The notes: generated from the letters alone by a model not told the origin. Counted from the first letter of the stretch, positions 25,216 through 38,835 are shown. The stretch is 64,000 bases of DNA from Apostichopus japonicus (GCF_037975245.1 NC_092575.1:25634841-25698840); one strand, 5' to 3'. A program made the numbers and translations.

Positions 25216-28200
25216 GATAATCAGTTTGCTGACAGTTTTGCTTTATTTTAACTAATAAATTACGTAAAGTCTATTTTATAGTTTGTGTCAGATTCTTTTT
25301 CTGTCTAATTTGGTTAATGTTTATTCTTTGTTAGAATCCTGTAAAATCTTTGTCTCACACATTCCGTCATTACAGACAGCACCAAGCAAACATTTATACA
25401 CACCCTCCATGTTCTATAACTTCTCTCTGTCAACTGCATATGCATAGGGAGGGCATCTGGCATATAACATTCACATGACAGCATAGCCAATGTGCATGTT
25501 TGAATTTGTCATGCAACACGTTTCCTTACTGTCATTCAGGTAGAATTCACACCAGGTAAACAATTTTACAATAATAACCAATGGAAACGAATACCACAGT
25601 AACTAGAGGTGAATGTACTGTATATGGTTATCATCATTTGCTAACAATGTCACATTTACCTTTTTAAATTACCTGTCATAGACTTTATAACCCATCAAAA
25701 TAATCTTCAAAATATTTCTGTCGTCAATCAATGCCTGATAAATTAGTCAATGAATCGTTCCACTTTTGAAAAATGCTTTGAAGTTGAAAGTTGAGCTCTA
25801 AACATTGGTTTCCGTCAATAGAAGTTCTCTAGCCTATTGTGTGTCATGCCTACGTAACTTTCTGTAAGAACTGCACTGAGTGCTCTACTGTAACTTTAAC
25901 GTTAGTTTGGGCCTTGGTTGAATGCAAATTCGGGGTTACTGCCGCTCATGGCCAAGATATCATAAAGTTTTGTACGTACCTGGGTATTCGATTATCAGCT
26001 ACTTACAAAATACTCCGGTTTCTGAAGGCGGGAAACAACACCTGTAGCATTGATGTAACCAGAGGGATGAATAATACGTCAGTAGTACCTAGAGCACGAA
26101 AGGGTTGGTACCTTTTCCTACTGTGCAGTGAGACCAGATTAGATACAGCGATCACGTAAACGCCGACGATAAGGACACAAACAGCTATAGTGCTGATTGG
26201 AACGTACATATTAACCCCATCCCCCTCTCCGTCCCCTCCCCCACCCCATCCACTTTTCATTTTAAGGTTCCACAGTAACCTTGAAATGAGGATCACACTG
26301 TCTTCTTATGAACTCATTCTCTTGGATGGTCGTGAACGGATGGAATAATTTGTCTCGCCGGTGTAGCAGTACAAACTGTCGCAAATATCCCATATTCAGT
26401 ACACACTGTCCTAGTCCCACTAAGACAGTTTATACTGGATTTACTAGTACATTTGGTCTCCCCGGACCTATTGTACAAGGCCATATGGTACAGACTGTCT
26501 CCAGGATAGTATATGCTATGGTTAAACGAAGAGGGGAGGCGGGGGGGGGGGGGGGCTTATTAACGGTGGTATATTTTGCTGTAAATTGTGTCCCCTTTGA
26601 ATGCAATGTCCGCCCTAGCAGGTACGTTAGAGAAGCAAACATTTAATTAGTAATGATTTCTGGCAGTATTCGTATTATTAGGAAATTTGTCACATATCGG
26701 CTCCCGTATATTTAGCAGTAGTCGATCGATCGTGCCGTGCGACAACTAAAAATGAAAAAGTTAGCTGAAAACGTGAGACAAATTGCCGATATTCTAAGAG
26801 ATGAGAGCTAGCTAAGTGGTTTCACAAAAATAAAGCAGAGAAGGATCTTACAGAGACAAAGTCAGTCTTTCAGACTGGCTGAAAATGGAACTCTTGATTA
26901 CCGAAATTGAAGAAAAGTTTTGCTATCTATGGCTTCTCAACTCGCCCAAATCGAGGCAGCTCATACTGTAGCATCTAATGTAATGTATGTAACTTACAGT
27001 ATAGGATACACATTATGGCTGTGCTTGTTAAATAGCGAACAGTCGTATAACCAGGCCTCTAGACCTGATTGGTGCACAAATCATGATATTCTTTTACCAC
27101 GTTTGTTTAGTTGTAAAAACTCATTCACAAAAGTCAAGCAATTGCTTATGCAACATTATAATCAGTCGTATGCTTGAGCAAAGTTGTTAGTGTATGAACA
27201 AAGTTATTAGCGTCTAGTTCATTTCGTTTTGTTTACCCAATTGTAATAACAAATTTTTGTAAAATTTATCATAAATTTCCACCTTTTATCGCTCCTGCAA
27301 TATCATAGAAGTTAACAAGCATAACCAAATCATATTACTAAAGCTTACAGAGATAGTCTGGTCTGCATGCATGGGACAATATAAAATGCAATTAATGGAC
27401 TAAAGCCTAGCCTACTTCTAGAGGAAAGTGGCACTAATACTGTACGTAACAAATTCACGTTAATTAATTTTGGTTGGTGAGATATTGAAGGCATGATGGT
27501 ACTTCTACAGGTGTGCCATATTCACTACATGTCAAACCTCACTGCAGAAGAAAATTTCATAAACATCTAGACCCCAATATTGGCCATGCAATGTGTACAA
27601 TAATGGGAATATTCCATTTCAAACACTGATATAGAGTTGTACTTCAAATTTAGTGGCACTTCAGCTAGAATTATCAATTCTGCAGCCCATATATTTATGA
27701 TTTTTTGGAGATGGGGGGGGGACAAAAAAAATGATATCTCCTTGAACATGAATTTTCTTATCTCTTTTTAGGTGCTCATCTTGGCATAGATAAACCAGAC
27801 AACAGACTATGACTAGATTCTGTTGGAAAACTTTCAACGTTGATGTTACAAAGTATGTTCAATCAAAGAGTCATCGTCCTGTAGACCTACGAACAAGTCT
27901 CGATGGCACTCCTGTAACTGGATTATGAAAACATGTCAATTCTCAAGCCGTTCTATTGTACAGGTTTTGTGGTAAATGAATGGTACAGTATGGTTTAAGT
28001 TACATTTTCATGTACGCAAGGTAAACATAATTGGCCTAAATCCACCAACACCCTGTTTCGAAAGATATTTCACTAATTTTTATCTAGATCTGTGTACAGA
28101 ATGAAGCAATGGAGATAGAACAACAGTCAATGCAAAGCCTGCAACTTGTAAATGATATTTTAAATTAGAACCTAATTTCTCTTAATGGGATGGTGTTGAT

Positions 28201-29665
28201 CTTAATGGTTCTCTGCCAGTGACAGCTGCCAAGCGACTATACATAATATCACTGTGTTACTTCTATTCAAATTGGCCTGAGACTAAGGCAATGCTTGACA
28301 AGACTGCAGCATCGACTTCTAATTTCATTACTGATGTGATGATGAGGTAAACATATCTAAAACATTTAATAATTTTCTGTAGTTAGTGTCAATAATGAAT
28401 GGCATCGTATATGTTATTTGTTCCAAATTGATAGTGCATGGCCGAACGGTAAACACTGCTGTGTTTGAGTAGAACTATTTCCACATAGGTATAAAGCATA
28501 CAGAAAGGTCATGAAAGTAGGTGAGAACTGAGAAAGTGTACTGTAAATCTTTGCAGGTGTAGTCCCCATTAACAAGTTTATCTGTAAATGGTTTCTTTTC
28601 CTATATGTACTTGCAAAGGTTCCACCTCTGGTTCTTAAGTGGAATATAGCCAGACAATTGTCTTCATTTGGTCTACATCCCCAAAAAGAGATTTTTCCTG
28701 GACCTGTTTCACTGAAGCAGACACAGTTTGTTTGTTCAAACAAATGATTAGTAAATAATTAAGACCACATTCCACAGCAATACATCACCTATTGTGTGTT
28801 GTTATTCAAAAGAGAGTTGGACAGTTTAATATTGTAACCACAGGGAACTTTTCTGTTTAGAAAGTGTGACCTTTTTTACTACTTGGCTGTTTTGACAGGA
28901 ACTTCGACAAGATAAGAGAGATAATGTATCAACTGAGTTTTGGTACCTTTTTTCTGTTAGGCCCCTTGAGGAAAGTTGCTAAATGTGTTTGTGCGTGTAT
29001 TGGTGGGGGATATTTTCTGGAACCAGCTGGTGCAGGGACCTCTTTTCTTTGGCTAAATAAGGCAATGTCTAGGTCTCTTGATACAATATGATGTATAATA
29101 GTACATTTTACTATAATACTGGTTAGCTAGCATTATTTGTTTTTGCATTTGGGTCATACAGAGGGTGTTTTGAACCCCCATGGATCCTGATTCAGGACAA
29201 TTAATGTTTGATTGGCTTTAAACAGTCAGTCACATCATGCACACATACATCAATAGAGCTCCGAAATGCATCACACTTCTGTTGTATCCTAGCTTACTCT
29301 TATTTGATAAATTTCTGATATTTAATTTGATTAATATGTCACAAATGTTGTATTGGCTCATATGGTTAAAAGTTTTCAGTTTTTGTAGTAAACTGTATGA
29401 TATAACGCCAAAATTATGACATACAATCTCTAATACAAAAAGTTGAGCCAGTAAGCCCGTAAACATGTAGGTGTCACAATAAAAGATCATCCAGCTAACT
29501 CAATGTCTTAGTATAGTTCAGTTGTACATTAACAGTCTACATTCAACCAATATGGTGAATGTTAATAATCTTTGGAGTGGAGCTTAAACATAAACCTTTC
29601 AAGATGATAATTTATTTTATATATGACTTACAGTGTGGCATTCACTACTCATTATATTGCTCATA

Positions 29666-29667
<2 letters not shown>
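25216..29667. other. Spacer without recognisable gene
   Basis: About 4.5 kb. Features seen are a C-rich tract near 26215-26250, a G-run at about 26540-26555 and short words resembling GTACANACTGTC repeated near 26365-26500. Open frames are short and motif-free. Confidence 0.45.

Positions 29668-29722
<55 letters not shown>
29668..29722. repeat. (TA)n microsatellite
   Basis: About 55 bp of uninterrupted (TA)n. Confidence 0.95.
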
Positions 29723-29724
<2 letters not shown>

Positions 29725-31404
29725 TTATATTTCAACTTTTATTTTGCACAGATTTAGTTGTACTGACATTCTCATCCCTGACCACCAATGGAGGGCGTAT
29801 GTATGAAGTTAACAGAAGACCCCAGAAGACATGTCTAGACGGTTTCGTGGCAGTTAACTTGGTCCCGACAGTAATCCTGTCTTTCACTCTAACATATCAT
29901 TAGAGAAAAATTCGTCGGCTGCTACACGTTAAAACAAAGACAAGCCATTGACTTTACACTGCCAGTCGTTCGGTGGAAATCCATATATTTTGCATTTCAA
30001 GTTGACGCGATTATTGAGGTTTTCAAAACTCCAAAGAGGCAGTTCTTCATGTGGATTAGGAGAGTTTCAAGTATATATTGTTTAAAGAAGAGTGCCAGTA
30101 GTATCTCATTCTAATTAAGTAATACCTCCCTGCTTGAAGGATGCTCTAGAGAGCATCGACTTTATTAAGTTTCCTCAGAGCTGCCAAGGGAGGGTTATCA
30201 TTCCAGTTAAATTTCCTCATGAATTATCCCATGTTTAATAATTTTTGTTCACTCTTAACCCAGTCTGATATAGATTCAGAATATTACATTTGTGACTGTC
30301 ATCCAATTTCATGTTTTGATTTTTACTTCATTAAATTTCTTTGAACAAACTTATCTCTATAAGAATGACGTATTTAAAGTGTGAGAAACATGATGAGACA
30401 AAAAAATTTAGCATATTGCAACCTGCTCTGTCCTATTTGCTTTATTCTTCCCTTTGTGGCTTTGTTTTTGTTTCTTGTATGCTTGCAGCTCTTTGAAGAG
30501 GATATCTTTCTAGTATATCTTTTCTAATTTGAACCACTTTTTGTCCATTAAGAAAAATGTCATAATTACAAAAATCGATCCTTTAACACTGGAATTGCCT
30601 GGAATGCCATTTGTCTATACAGATGAATATTTGCATATTTGAATATGGCCATCACAACGGGGTTTAGGGGGCAGGAGAGATGGCATGGCCCCTCCACCTT
30701 GTTGTGAAGGAGACAACCTTAACTCGACGATTGAGTGAGAAAAATAAGGAAGTGTAAAAAAGTGGTAATGAAAGTCAAGAGATAGGTGTCAGGCCCGTAC
30801 GGAGAGGGTTGGGGCAGTTATGACATTTTCAAGGTCAGGGAAGTATCTTCCAGCTACCTAAGGGTTGTTATTAGCAAACAAAAATATTTGGAACTCAACA
30901 CACATAGGTCACGGACTTAAGAAGACCCCTCCCCGGGACAAAAATTGATAACTTACCATCCCAACTACCCCCCCCCCCTCCCTCCTTGCACTCATAATCC
31001 TGTGTGTGGGCCTGAGTGTTGTATAAAACATTGCCAATTTCGCTTAGGATGTAACTTGAAAACACCCTCTGTTCCCGTCCTATAATGAGTTTTGCGCACA
31101 GATGAAATTTCATATTGGCTAGGCAACTCTCGTAGACCTATGAAGTTCAATTACCATAATTGCCAAATCTTACCCACTGTGTGTTAGGGGAAATACGGCT
31201 ACAATGAAGTTTGATTTCCTTGAAGTTCGTAATCTTTTACCTCTGTAATTATAATTGTTTGATGTAGCTGTTGCCTGCCCTATCCCGTACATGCCCTCCG
31301 TTGGGAAGGAAGTTAGGTTGATGCGATCTCTCCCTCTGTTAAGATGACTATGAACGCAATATAGTGGCCAAATACAAGATGCAACACACACGGATGATAA
31401 AATA
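29723..31404. other. Spacer with a C-homopolymer
   Basis: No gene recognised. A C-run interrupted by T lies at about 30967-30983. The segments around 30790-30860 and 30895-31020 resemble pieces of old elements, but no ends could be fixed. Confidence 0.45.
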
Positions 31405-32041
31405 CAAGGGCGGCGGAAGCACTTTTAATCTGGGGGGCACCGACATCAAAGGGCACTTTGCAGAAATTCGATTGGACTGATGCAGCCTTATATTTATTAC
31501 CCTTTATAACTCTCATTTGCGTATACACATCACTCCATCAACGCCCCCTTCCCCCCCCCCCCCTTCAAGGTAAATATGCATACTAGCACAGCAATATCCA
31601 ATGTGCAAAATGGGAAACAAGGAACAAGTTTTCTTTTGAGACAAAATGAGGTGGAATCATGCTAGTTGCTAAAGTAGGAATCTTCCGAATTAGAGTTTAT
31701 TCTTGTTAATATCTTAACAAATTTTTTCCATTCGAAATAGCTTTGAGTTTGACCCACAGAAATTCCTTAAACGTCAGGGGCGTAGCCAGGATTTGCAAAG
31801 TTGTATGCACGACTATCTGAGCGGAGCGCCACCACCGGTTGGCGCGGAGCGTACAAGAAAATTTGTGGTTTTACAAACCCCTCAGATGGCCGGAAACGGC
31901 CCTTCCCGAGTGTTCATTCTGGATCCCTCGCTGCTTACTTGAGACACCTCAATTTTTATGTAGAAAAAGGGCACATTTTTAACCTGAGGAAAAGTGGGGG
32001 GGGGCACGTGCCCCCTGTGCCCCCCGGTTCCGCCGCCTTTG
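31405..32041. mobile_element. Non-autonomous hAT-like element, composite
   Basis: Left end CAAGGGCGGCGGAAGC, right end (reverse complement) CAAAGGCGGCGGAACC, flanked on both sides by ATAAAATA (31397-31404 and 32042-32049). An 8-bp target duplication with CA-starting inverted repeats is the hAT pattern. From 31775 the interior carries the left part of the other hAT-like family seen at 37132 (CAGGGGCGTAGCCAGG, GCGCCACCA, GCGTACAAGAAAAT), so one element contains part of another. C-runs and G-runs at about 31547-31562 and 31995-32003 are internal. No transposase. Confidence 0.65.
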
Positions 32042-33774
32042 ATAAAATAGCAGCAATCACAACAAAAACATGATTAACATTTAATGCAGATGGAAGACTT
32101 GGTACTTTTTTGTCCCCTTTTTGTTTTGTAACAACGCAAAACGCCTCATTTATGTCATGAACATCTAACTATGTTTGCATCTGTTTTATGATCGATATAA
32201 TCGCGACTTTCTGCTTGCAGGAGGATCTAAAATACATACATAATGAAATTAATGCCTTTGGAATGTCGAATTGCCTCGATGTTATGCGGGACAAAATATA
32301 CTATGAAGTATTTGCGGACATTCTGTACCAGAACGTTTCGCCGGACTATATATGCTGTGAGGTGGGGTCACAATTTTCATCACATAATGTCCGGCCAGAC
32401 TAAATATGCTGGTATAGAGTGTCTCCGCGGACACTTTGTACAGGGGGAGTCTCTGTACTGTCACACCGGCGGTTGTCCTTTCTAAATGTGTCGACGGTTT
32501 TAAGAATACTTTTAATGAATTGGAACAGGATTTGAAATTACTGTGTACGGATTTTGTATTTATAAGGTCTTCGATGGGGATTTTGTCGCTTCTGATTTTT
32601 TACTAAAAGTAAGCTAAACTATGAATGAATTACAAGACTGTATTTCAAGCATATGCAATCATTATAGTTAGAGAGTCGTTCACATGAACATTAAATAGAC
32701 GACCAGGCACGAACTGACATCACTATTATCACTTAGGAAATGTTTTAATTTAATATTGCTATAATCAAAATAGTGTCATCACTCATGTTTCCAAAGAATC
32801 CAGTTAAAATGTTAATGCCGATGTCAGTCAACTACACATTAGCCTAAGATGTATGAAATATCGGAACTACAGGTTTTAAACATTATATTTGGCTTTCATT
32901 AATGGCAAAGCAATGCACAGCTAATACTTCTTATCATCATTACCTCTGTACTGTAATTTGGCAGCAACAAACAAAGAAACAAATATGGAAAACAAGTTTC
33001 CTTAATATAGCCGAAATATTGTAAATGCACGTTCTTTAATGAAGGCAAACGTGTATGGAAGCCCCTAGGAAACATCCAACTTTCTTAAACATCTACAGGA
33101 GATTTGCGACAATCAATAAAATTGAACATCAACATATGATGATTTAGTCAAAATAAATGATTTCGTCTTTTATAGAGGTTGGCATCACTTAGTAAGTAAG
33201 GGGTAAGACGTTGATGAAAGTGTTCAAATTCTAGAGCAGGGGGCCATGGGGGGGGGGAGGGATTCTCGCCGAAATAAATATAACATGACAACAACTGATA
33301 TTTATTGAAATCAAATTGAGTGGGAGAAACATATAGGTACTGTAGAGGTGAAATTAGAGTTCCAGTTAGGATATATTCATCATATAGGTATCCCAAAATC
33401 CTATATTTTGCTTTAAACATAAACAATTCAGGCAACACATGCCAAGAAGGTTTCCGGTAGTCATACTGCATTCCAATCCCGCCACTTATTCTGTTATGTA
33501 ATAATCATTGTACAAAAGGATGACGGTAGCGCCATGTAGATCAATAGATAGTCCGAACAAACTAACTCGTCCCATTCATGGAACACACTCTATTTACAGC
33601 ATACATAAAATTTCAATGAGCTGACTTACAGGAGGTGGTGAAATTTACCTCGCTATAAGGCTATGGTGTAAAATCTTGACGTGTGTATACTTGCCATCAA
33701 TAATAATATCATGCAGTCTATACAAAACATGCCCTAACTAGCCCCAACAGCGCAACAAAGTGGAACGGCCACTC
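32042..33774. other. Spacer with a weak internal direct repeat at about 32315-32455
   Basis: Words GCGGACA(T/C)T(C/T)TGTACAG-like and CCGGACTA.ATATGCTG-like recur about 100 bp apart near 32315-32455. Nothing else supported; a G-run lies at about 33247-33257. Confidence 0.4.
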
Positions 33775-34060
33775 CTACCTCGTGAAGTCCTTATTGTGAA
33801 CACTAATGGCAGTGCCTATAAACGAAGAACAATGTCTATTTGAGTGTGACGTCAGCGAGTTCAATCTACTGCTACGAGCAATGATACGGCTGGTTAGATG
33901 ATAATGCAATTGGTGACATTTACCGTAAACCGAGGCCACTGACGGTAGACTGTTCCTAATAATTTTACCAGCACGTTTAAGAACATCATCCAGAACCTTT
34001 ATGATGTTTCTTCCCGCATAACCTCCCCAGTAAGTAATACAATAGGTCCATAATAATATA
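33775..34060 (-). pseudogene. LINE reverse transcriptase C-terminal fragment (CR1/L2-like)
   Basis: The minus strand reads LLWTYCITYWGGYAG, then LDDVLKRAGKIIRNSLPSV and RSSRLNSL..SFIGTAISVHNK. This is the C-terminal thumb/tail arrangement found after the RT palm in CR1/L2/Jockey-type LINEs. The RT palm with the YADD site is missing, so this is a truncated copy. It lies next to the dispersed repeat copy at 34245. No 3' tail repeat or target duplication could be recognised. Confidence 0.65.
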
Positions 34061-34244
34061 GGGACATAAGGGGAAGAACATCTCAAAATGTTGTCTTTTT
34101 TCTCATATTTGTTACTTATAGAGTAAATACCAAATAGCAAATCGTTTGATATGAAAAGTATCATTGTGACCTTAAAAGTCCAAATTTTGAGATTTTTTCC
34201 TTCATATGTGGCCCTATTAAACCACCCTACAATTCCACTTGTTT

Positions 34245-34795
34245 CAAAGATTGATTCTAAAACATGGAAATATAAAATCAGATTATTGTCATATTTTCTG
34301 CATTGTTTAATACGTTAAAGAAATAGATTTTGACATTCCTCCTTTAATTTTTAATTAGAGCACCGAAACGGGTTTCTTGAATGAGAAGGGGGGGGGGGGG
34401 AGGGGGTTGGCAAGACAGCCAACTTTACAAGTTAAAAAAAGTCCATATGAAAAACCATTGCTTTGGAAATTATTGGGGACCATTCCCGGGCCCACCCCGA
34501 TGTCGATGGTTCTGGGCATGCTATTTCAAAGTCTAGAACATATATGCCCGGTTTCATTTATATTTATGTTTGTTCATGGAGTTATTAAGTTCAATTTTGT
34601 TTTGCGTTGTTTCCATATATATCCTCAGAACTAGACCAACATATGGAGAAAACATTTTTCAACTTATCCTACTTTAAAGTTGTGATCTCTTCCCCCTAGT
34701 ACCTAGTACATAGTACCTGGAATGTACAAATGTGCATTAACGACGGATCCTGCATAATGGGGAGTAAATCCATATACTGACATTGTAAGATGGAG
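34245..34795 (-). repeat. Dispersed repeat, copy 2 (inverted partner of 15352-16030)
   Basis: Collinear with the reverse complement of 15352-16030 through several blocks, including ATTTCAAAGTCTAG (34528-34541) and GTTCATGGAGTTAT (34574-34587). The G-run at about 34388-34402 replaces the C-rich stretch of copy 1. The word CCCTATTAAACCACC lies just outside both copies in the same orientation (16203 and 34214), which hints at a shared border word. Confidence 0.6.
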
Positions 34796-34907
34796 ACCTT
34801 GGACAGAACTCATATTTAGTTTGAAGATGTACCATATCAAATTAAACCTTTAGGGATCACAAGCGATTTCGAGTTGGTAAACATCATGTTTGATCTCTAG
34901 AGTAAGG

Positions 34908-35219
<312 letters not shown>

Positions 35220-36880
35220 ACTGACTCAGTGTGGAAAAAAAGCACAACAACAACAACTGATAAAGAAGACGACCATGATGTGCACCGACAATTATTATTA
35301 TTTATGTTATAGATCCGAAGAGAAGCAACATCTTATGTGCAGCACATCCCTCTAGCATCCTTAATTGATCTCCACTATGCAGTCACATGTTCAAACCTCT
35401 TCAATTGCCCTAACCAGCACATCATGATCTAAGAATTTCAAACTACTCAGGCTCTACAAACGTTGAAAAAGGTCTATATTAAAAACAATTTAACAAATTG
35501 TTTACAAAAGTAGGCTTACGTGTCCACGGCAAACATTTGTTAACCAACTCAAAGATATAAAATGATGCAGGCTACTATTTTGGTTTGGGTGATACTCACT
35601 GACTGTTACAGTTTGCTTGCGTGACTTATCTGTCTGGCTGGTGTCTTTTGTATGTATTAGTACAGATGGTTCACTAGACTGGTGTTGTATTGGTACAGAT
35701 GGTGCACTAGGCTGGTGACTGGTGACAAATGTACGGATCCACTAACAGGAGAGAACACATTTACCCCTGTTGGTAGGGGGAACACCGTGGAACCAAGAGT
35801 TGAGAGGCAGTTTGAAACTTGTCAAAATGAAAGAGAAAACTGTTGCATTATGCAGATTAGACAGATTTTGACAGGTATTACCAGCACGATCTACGAAAGA
35901 GGAACTAACTAGTAAGGTCGTTGAAACCCAAACTATAGCTAGGGTACGTTGAACATTTTGAATGGGTGAGCGCTATTGTCGTATACAGCCATTGTGAATC
36001 ATTTCGAGGTGACAAAATCTATTTGTTCTACACGTGAATACGGACCATGTCATCATAATGCATCATTTTTATCATTCAGCGAGTATTCTACACTGTATAT
36101 GACATATAAATAATAAAGCCCATGTGCAAATCACATGATAGGTCGGAAGGGAGGAAGTAGCAGTAACTGGTCCGAAAGTGTCGTATTCTACTTACAGCAG
36201 TCAACAAATAACACTGTAGTTGCGTGACGATCAAATGAAAATTTCTTGGACGAAAAACACCGTTTTTTGTCACTGTCATGAAATAGTGATACCATCTCTT
36301 TGATGTTACCGAAACACTCCATCGAGACACCTTACAGGCCTCTTATGTATTTATCTTGGTCATGGATTCAGTTTTCCCACGAGAAGTTTTTAACTATCTT
36401 ATTGAATCTTGGTACAGGGCCTTTTCCCAAAATAGATTCCATTATGTCTGTGGAACATTCGAGAAGGTTCTCTCACGTGGTATGGAAGTTTCCATAGAAA
36501 AGGGGATGGACTTCCAAACTCCCAACCAATCAGGGCAGATCAGTGCCAGTGCACTTATTTTTATATCATTAAGTTAATACAGGATGGTCAGTTCATTGGC
36601 TGCCTACTGATTGTGCGCAGTGAGATTTTATAGAAGTAAGGTTTAAAAGAGGGCATGGGGCCGAAAGTTTTATCACTTGGTCAGCAAATTTATGACTCCG
36701 CCGAAAGTTCATCACTCCCTCTAATTGCGTAATTGACGGAGTCAAGTCAAGTCAAATCATTGTAATTTAGTTTTATTTGTAAAGAGAATCGACAGAGAAG
36801 AAATTATACCGAATCATCAAATCAAATCCGATCTTGTCAACTTGTTTTTTTGTGTGAACTCATTGTTTTCGCCCGTTCGA
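35220..36880. other. Spacer; short imperfect duplication at about 35658-35720
   Basis: TAGTACAGATGGTTCACTAG and TGGTACAGATGGTGCACTAG lie about 36 bp apart and mark a small duplication. No gene recognised. Confidence 0.45.
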
Positions 36881-36884
36881 GACA

Positions 36885-36990
36885 TCTCCTGAAGAAGCAT
36901 AAATACGGCATCAAGATATCCCAGTACCTTTCTATCGCGAGTCCCGATATACTTTTACTATCGGAGGAGCCGGGCTCGTCACAATATTAC
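36885..36990 (+). mobile_element. Possible further PLE-type 3' tail, degenerate
   Basis: CCTGAAGAAGCAT at about 36896 is followed by a GGCATC AAG ATATCCCAG stretch in the place where the related tails have stem II, GAAA and the cleavage site. The GAAA is not intact. It resembles the tails at 25141 and 38761 only in the CTGAAGAAG start and general order. Confidence 0.3.
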
Positions 36991-37131
36991 ATCACATACA
37001 TGCAGGTGCGGTTCTAATTAATTCTAGCCCCCTCCCCCCCCCCAAAAAAAAAAAATCCGCACAATATATATAATTTAGTTGATATAAAAACTCTCCATGG
37101 CACTATATCGGGTTCAACGGGTTGTTTTACC

Positions 37132-37416
37132 CAGGCGCGTAGCCAGGAATTTGCAAAGGGAGGGGCGAAACTGAAGATTCGGCATTGCAAACTATCTAAG
37201 CGTAGCGCCACCATGATTGGCGCGAAGCGTACAAGAAAATTTTGACTGAAATGCCTCCCAGATTGCTGGAAATGGCACTTTCCAGGCCTTGTGAGTTACA
37301 TCTTAGCATTTTTTCTTTTGAAAATACTAGCGATATCAAAAATATTAATTTTTTTTTTAAATATGCTCAAGGGGGGGCTGCCCCCTTCGCCCCCCCCCTC
37401 TTTGGCTACGCGCCTG
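37132..37416. mobile_element. Short non-autonomous hAT element with 8-bp target duplication
   Basis: 285 bp, starting CAGGCGCGTAGCCAGG and ending in the complementary TTTGGCTACGCGCCTG (about 14 bp perfect). Flanked on both sides by GTTTTACC (37124-37131 and 37417-37424). An 8-bp duplication with CAGG-type ends is the hAT signature. The interior includes a run of G before GCTGCCCCC and has no coding capacity. A partial relative lies inside the element at 31405-32041. Confidence 0.75.
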
Positions 37417-37654
37417 GTTTTACCGCATTACAAAATATAATACTAGACTAGAGTGAGAGTCATGTATTTACCGGAGTACAACCGCCGCTTTCAGTTGTAA
37501 TTTTTCTTGCTCTGATGTGTCAACCAAACATCTGAGAACAGATGTGAAGCAGCTGAAGCGCGCGGTCTATTCATCCAGATCGTTCCAAGCTATTTTCACT
37601 TTGCATACTATACGACTAGCTGGGGAAATCTAATTCTCTTTCACTGAAAATCCA

Positions 37655-37860
37655 AAACTTTGACCATGGCAAAGTTCTCCAAGTTGACAGAAGCTACAAT
37701 TTCAGCCATAGAGATGATGAGATCAGATGAGGCCTTTGAAGAAATCCTGGGACTTTCTAAAGTTATGGCTGAAGGTGCTGGTATTGAGATCCGAGATGAG
37801 CCCTCGCCATCTAGGGGACTTCCACATCCCGGAATCGGTGGTGGTGACACAAGCAGCTAG
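37655..37860 (+). pseudogene. Possible fragment of a hAT/ZMYM1-like (DUF4371-type) transposase
   Basis: A short frame beginning near 37660 reads SKLTEATISAIEMMRSDEAF, then EEILGLSKVMAEGAGIEI, and stops at 37858-37860. The helix pattern (TI..IE.MRSDE.FE.I...K..AE..GIEI) resembles the stretch of DUF4371/ZMYM1-like hAT-derived proteins that precedes their C-terminal dimerisation part. It is far too short to be a gene by itself and lies close to hAT ends (37132-37416, and CAGTGGTGTAACG at about 38125 on the minus strand). It could also be chance or an exon of something else. Confidence 0.35.
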
Positions 37861-37929
37861 AGATGAACGAAGTTTCACGATGTACCGTTAAAATGCAACC
37901 TGAAACGCCCGGGAAGTGTCTTTCCGACG

Positions 37930-38140
37930 ATCTAGGAGTATTTTTGGGCAAAAAAAAAAACATTCCGTGGTGCGCTCCGCGCAAACTGATGATGGCGCTC
38001 CACTTAGATAGGATCAAGTAGTGTGTTCACCTATATGACCTACTGACCCCCCCCCCCCTTGTGCAAATTTCTGCGGACGCCCTTGCTTGGACCTGATAGG
38101 AGCCGGGGGACCCCAGGCTTATCGTTACACCACTGGTTTG
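37930..38140 (-). mobile_element. Fragmentary hAT-like ends, nested
   Basis: On the minus strand CAGTGGTGTAACGATAAGCC begins at about 38135, and a second end-like sequence (AAGGGCGTCCGCAG) starts inside it at about 38082 before a G-rich run. GCGCTCC words follow. These look like two nested element ends, but neither opposite end was located. Confidence 0.35.
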
Positions 38141-38399
38141 TTGCACAATGATGATCATCTTTAAACATCTGCAACGGCACGTAAGCCCCGCCCCCCACCC
38201 AAACAATGTCCCTAAAACCGCGCCTGCATACATGTACACTATGTTTGTTTCATACCAGTCTAGATTATCCAAGCGATTGGCTGACATAACGTCATTGACT
38301 GCTGTTTCGACCTGCATGGTTGTCATCGTCATCAGATTTATCTGTTTCTGGCTCTAACATATAGGGTTGTGTGTCTCCCTGAGGTAGAAATCCTCTTAC

Positions 38400-38835
38400 C
38401 TTTCCTCTTCAGACTGTGGAATTTTATCCGATTCTGAGCCGTCTGTCTCAATTTTCCCCTCCCTCTATCTCCCTTGTCTCCCCCTTTGTCACTCCTATTC
38501 TCCTAGCTCTCTTCTACCTTTTCGCTCCACACCTTCCTGTCTTTGTCATGCTGCAGTTTAATTTTACCTTCTTCCCTTAATCTTCTCTTTGTCCCTTTGC
38601 ATTTTGTCTCCTACCTCTCCTCTTCCCCGATCGGTTTCTTTCTTCTCTCCATCCTTTATCTACTAATCCTCTTACATCAGTCTCTTTTGTGTTCACCCTG
38701 CTCATTAACCTGCCTGTATTCCGTGTTTGTATTTGTCTCATGTGGTTTATGTTACTTGTCATTCAGCCTCTAAGGAAGATACTGCTAGGATCGAAACGTC
38801 AGACCCAATTACTTTTACACATGCTTTCATTACGG
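38400..38835 (+). mobile_element. Pyrimidine-rich stretch ending in a PLE-type tail
   Basis: A CT-rich block (about 38400-38740) precedes a tail with CTAAGGA (38770-38776, one change from the CTGANGA core), stem II GATAC/GGATC around a TGCTA loop, GAAA (38793-38796), CGTC, then CTTTTACACATGCT. The tail matches 25141-25215 block by block, with a better stem II and a worse core. Confidence 0.5.

Noticed and set aside
26308-26646. 112-codon frame rich in Ser/Pro
   Set aside because: Runs through a G-homopolymer and repeated GTACANACTGTC words, overlapped by an equal frame on the other strand; no motif.
38290-38345. Minus-strand CTGATGA ... GAAAC resembling a hammerhead
   Set aside because: The core words are present, but no stem II joins them in register and stem I does not pair. 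Treated as chance.
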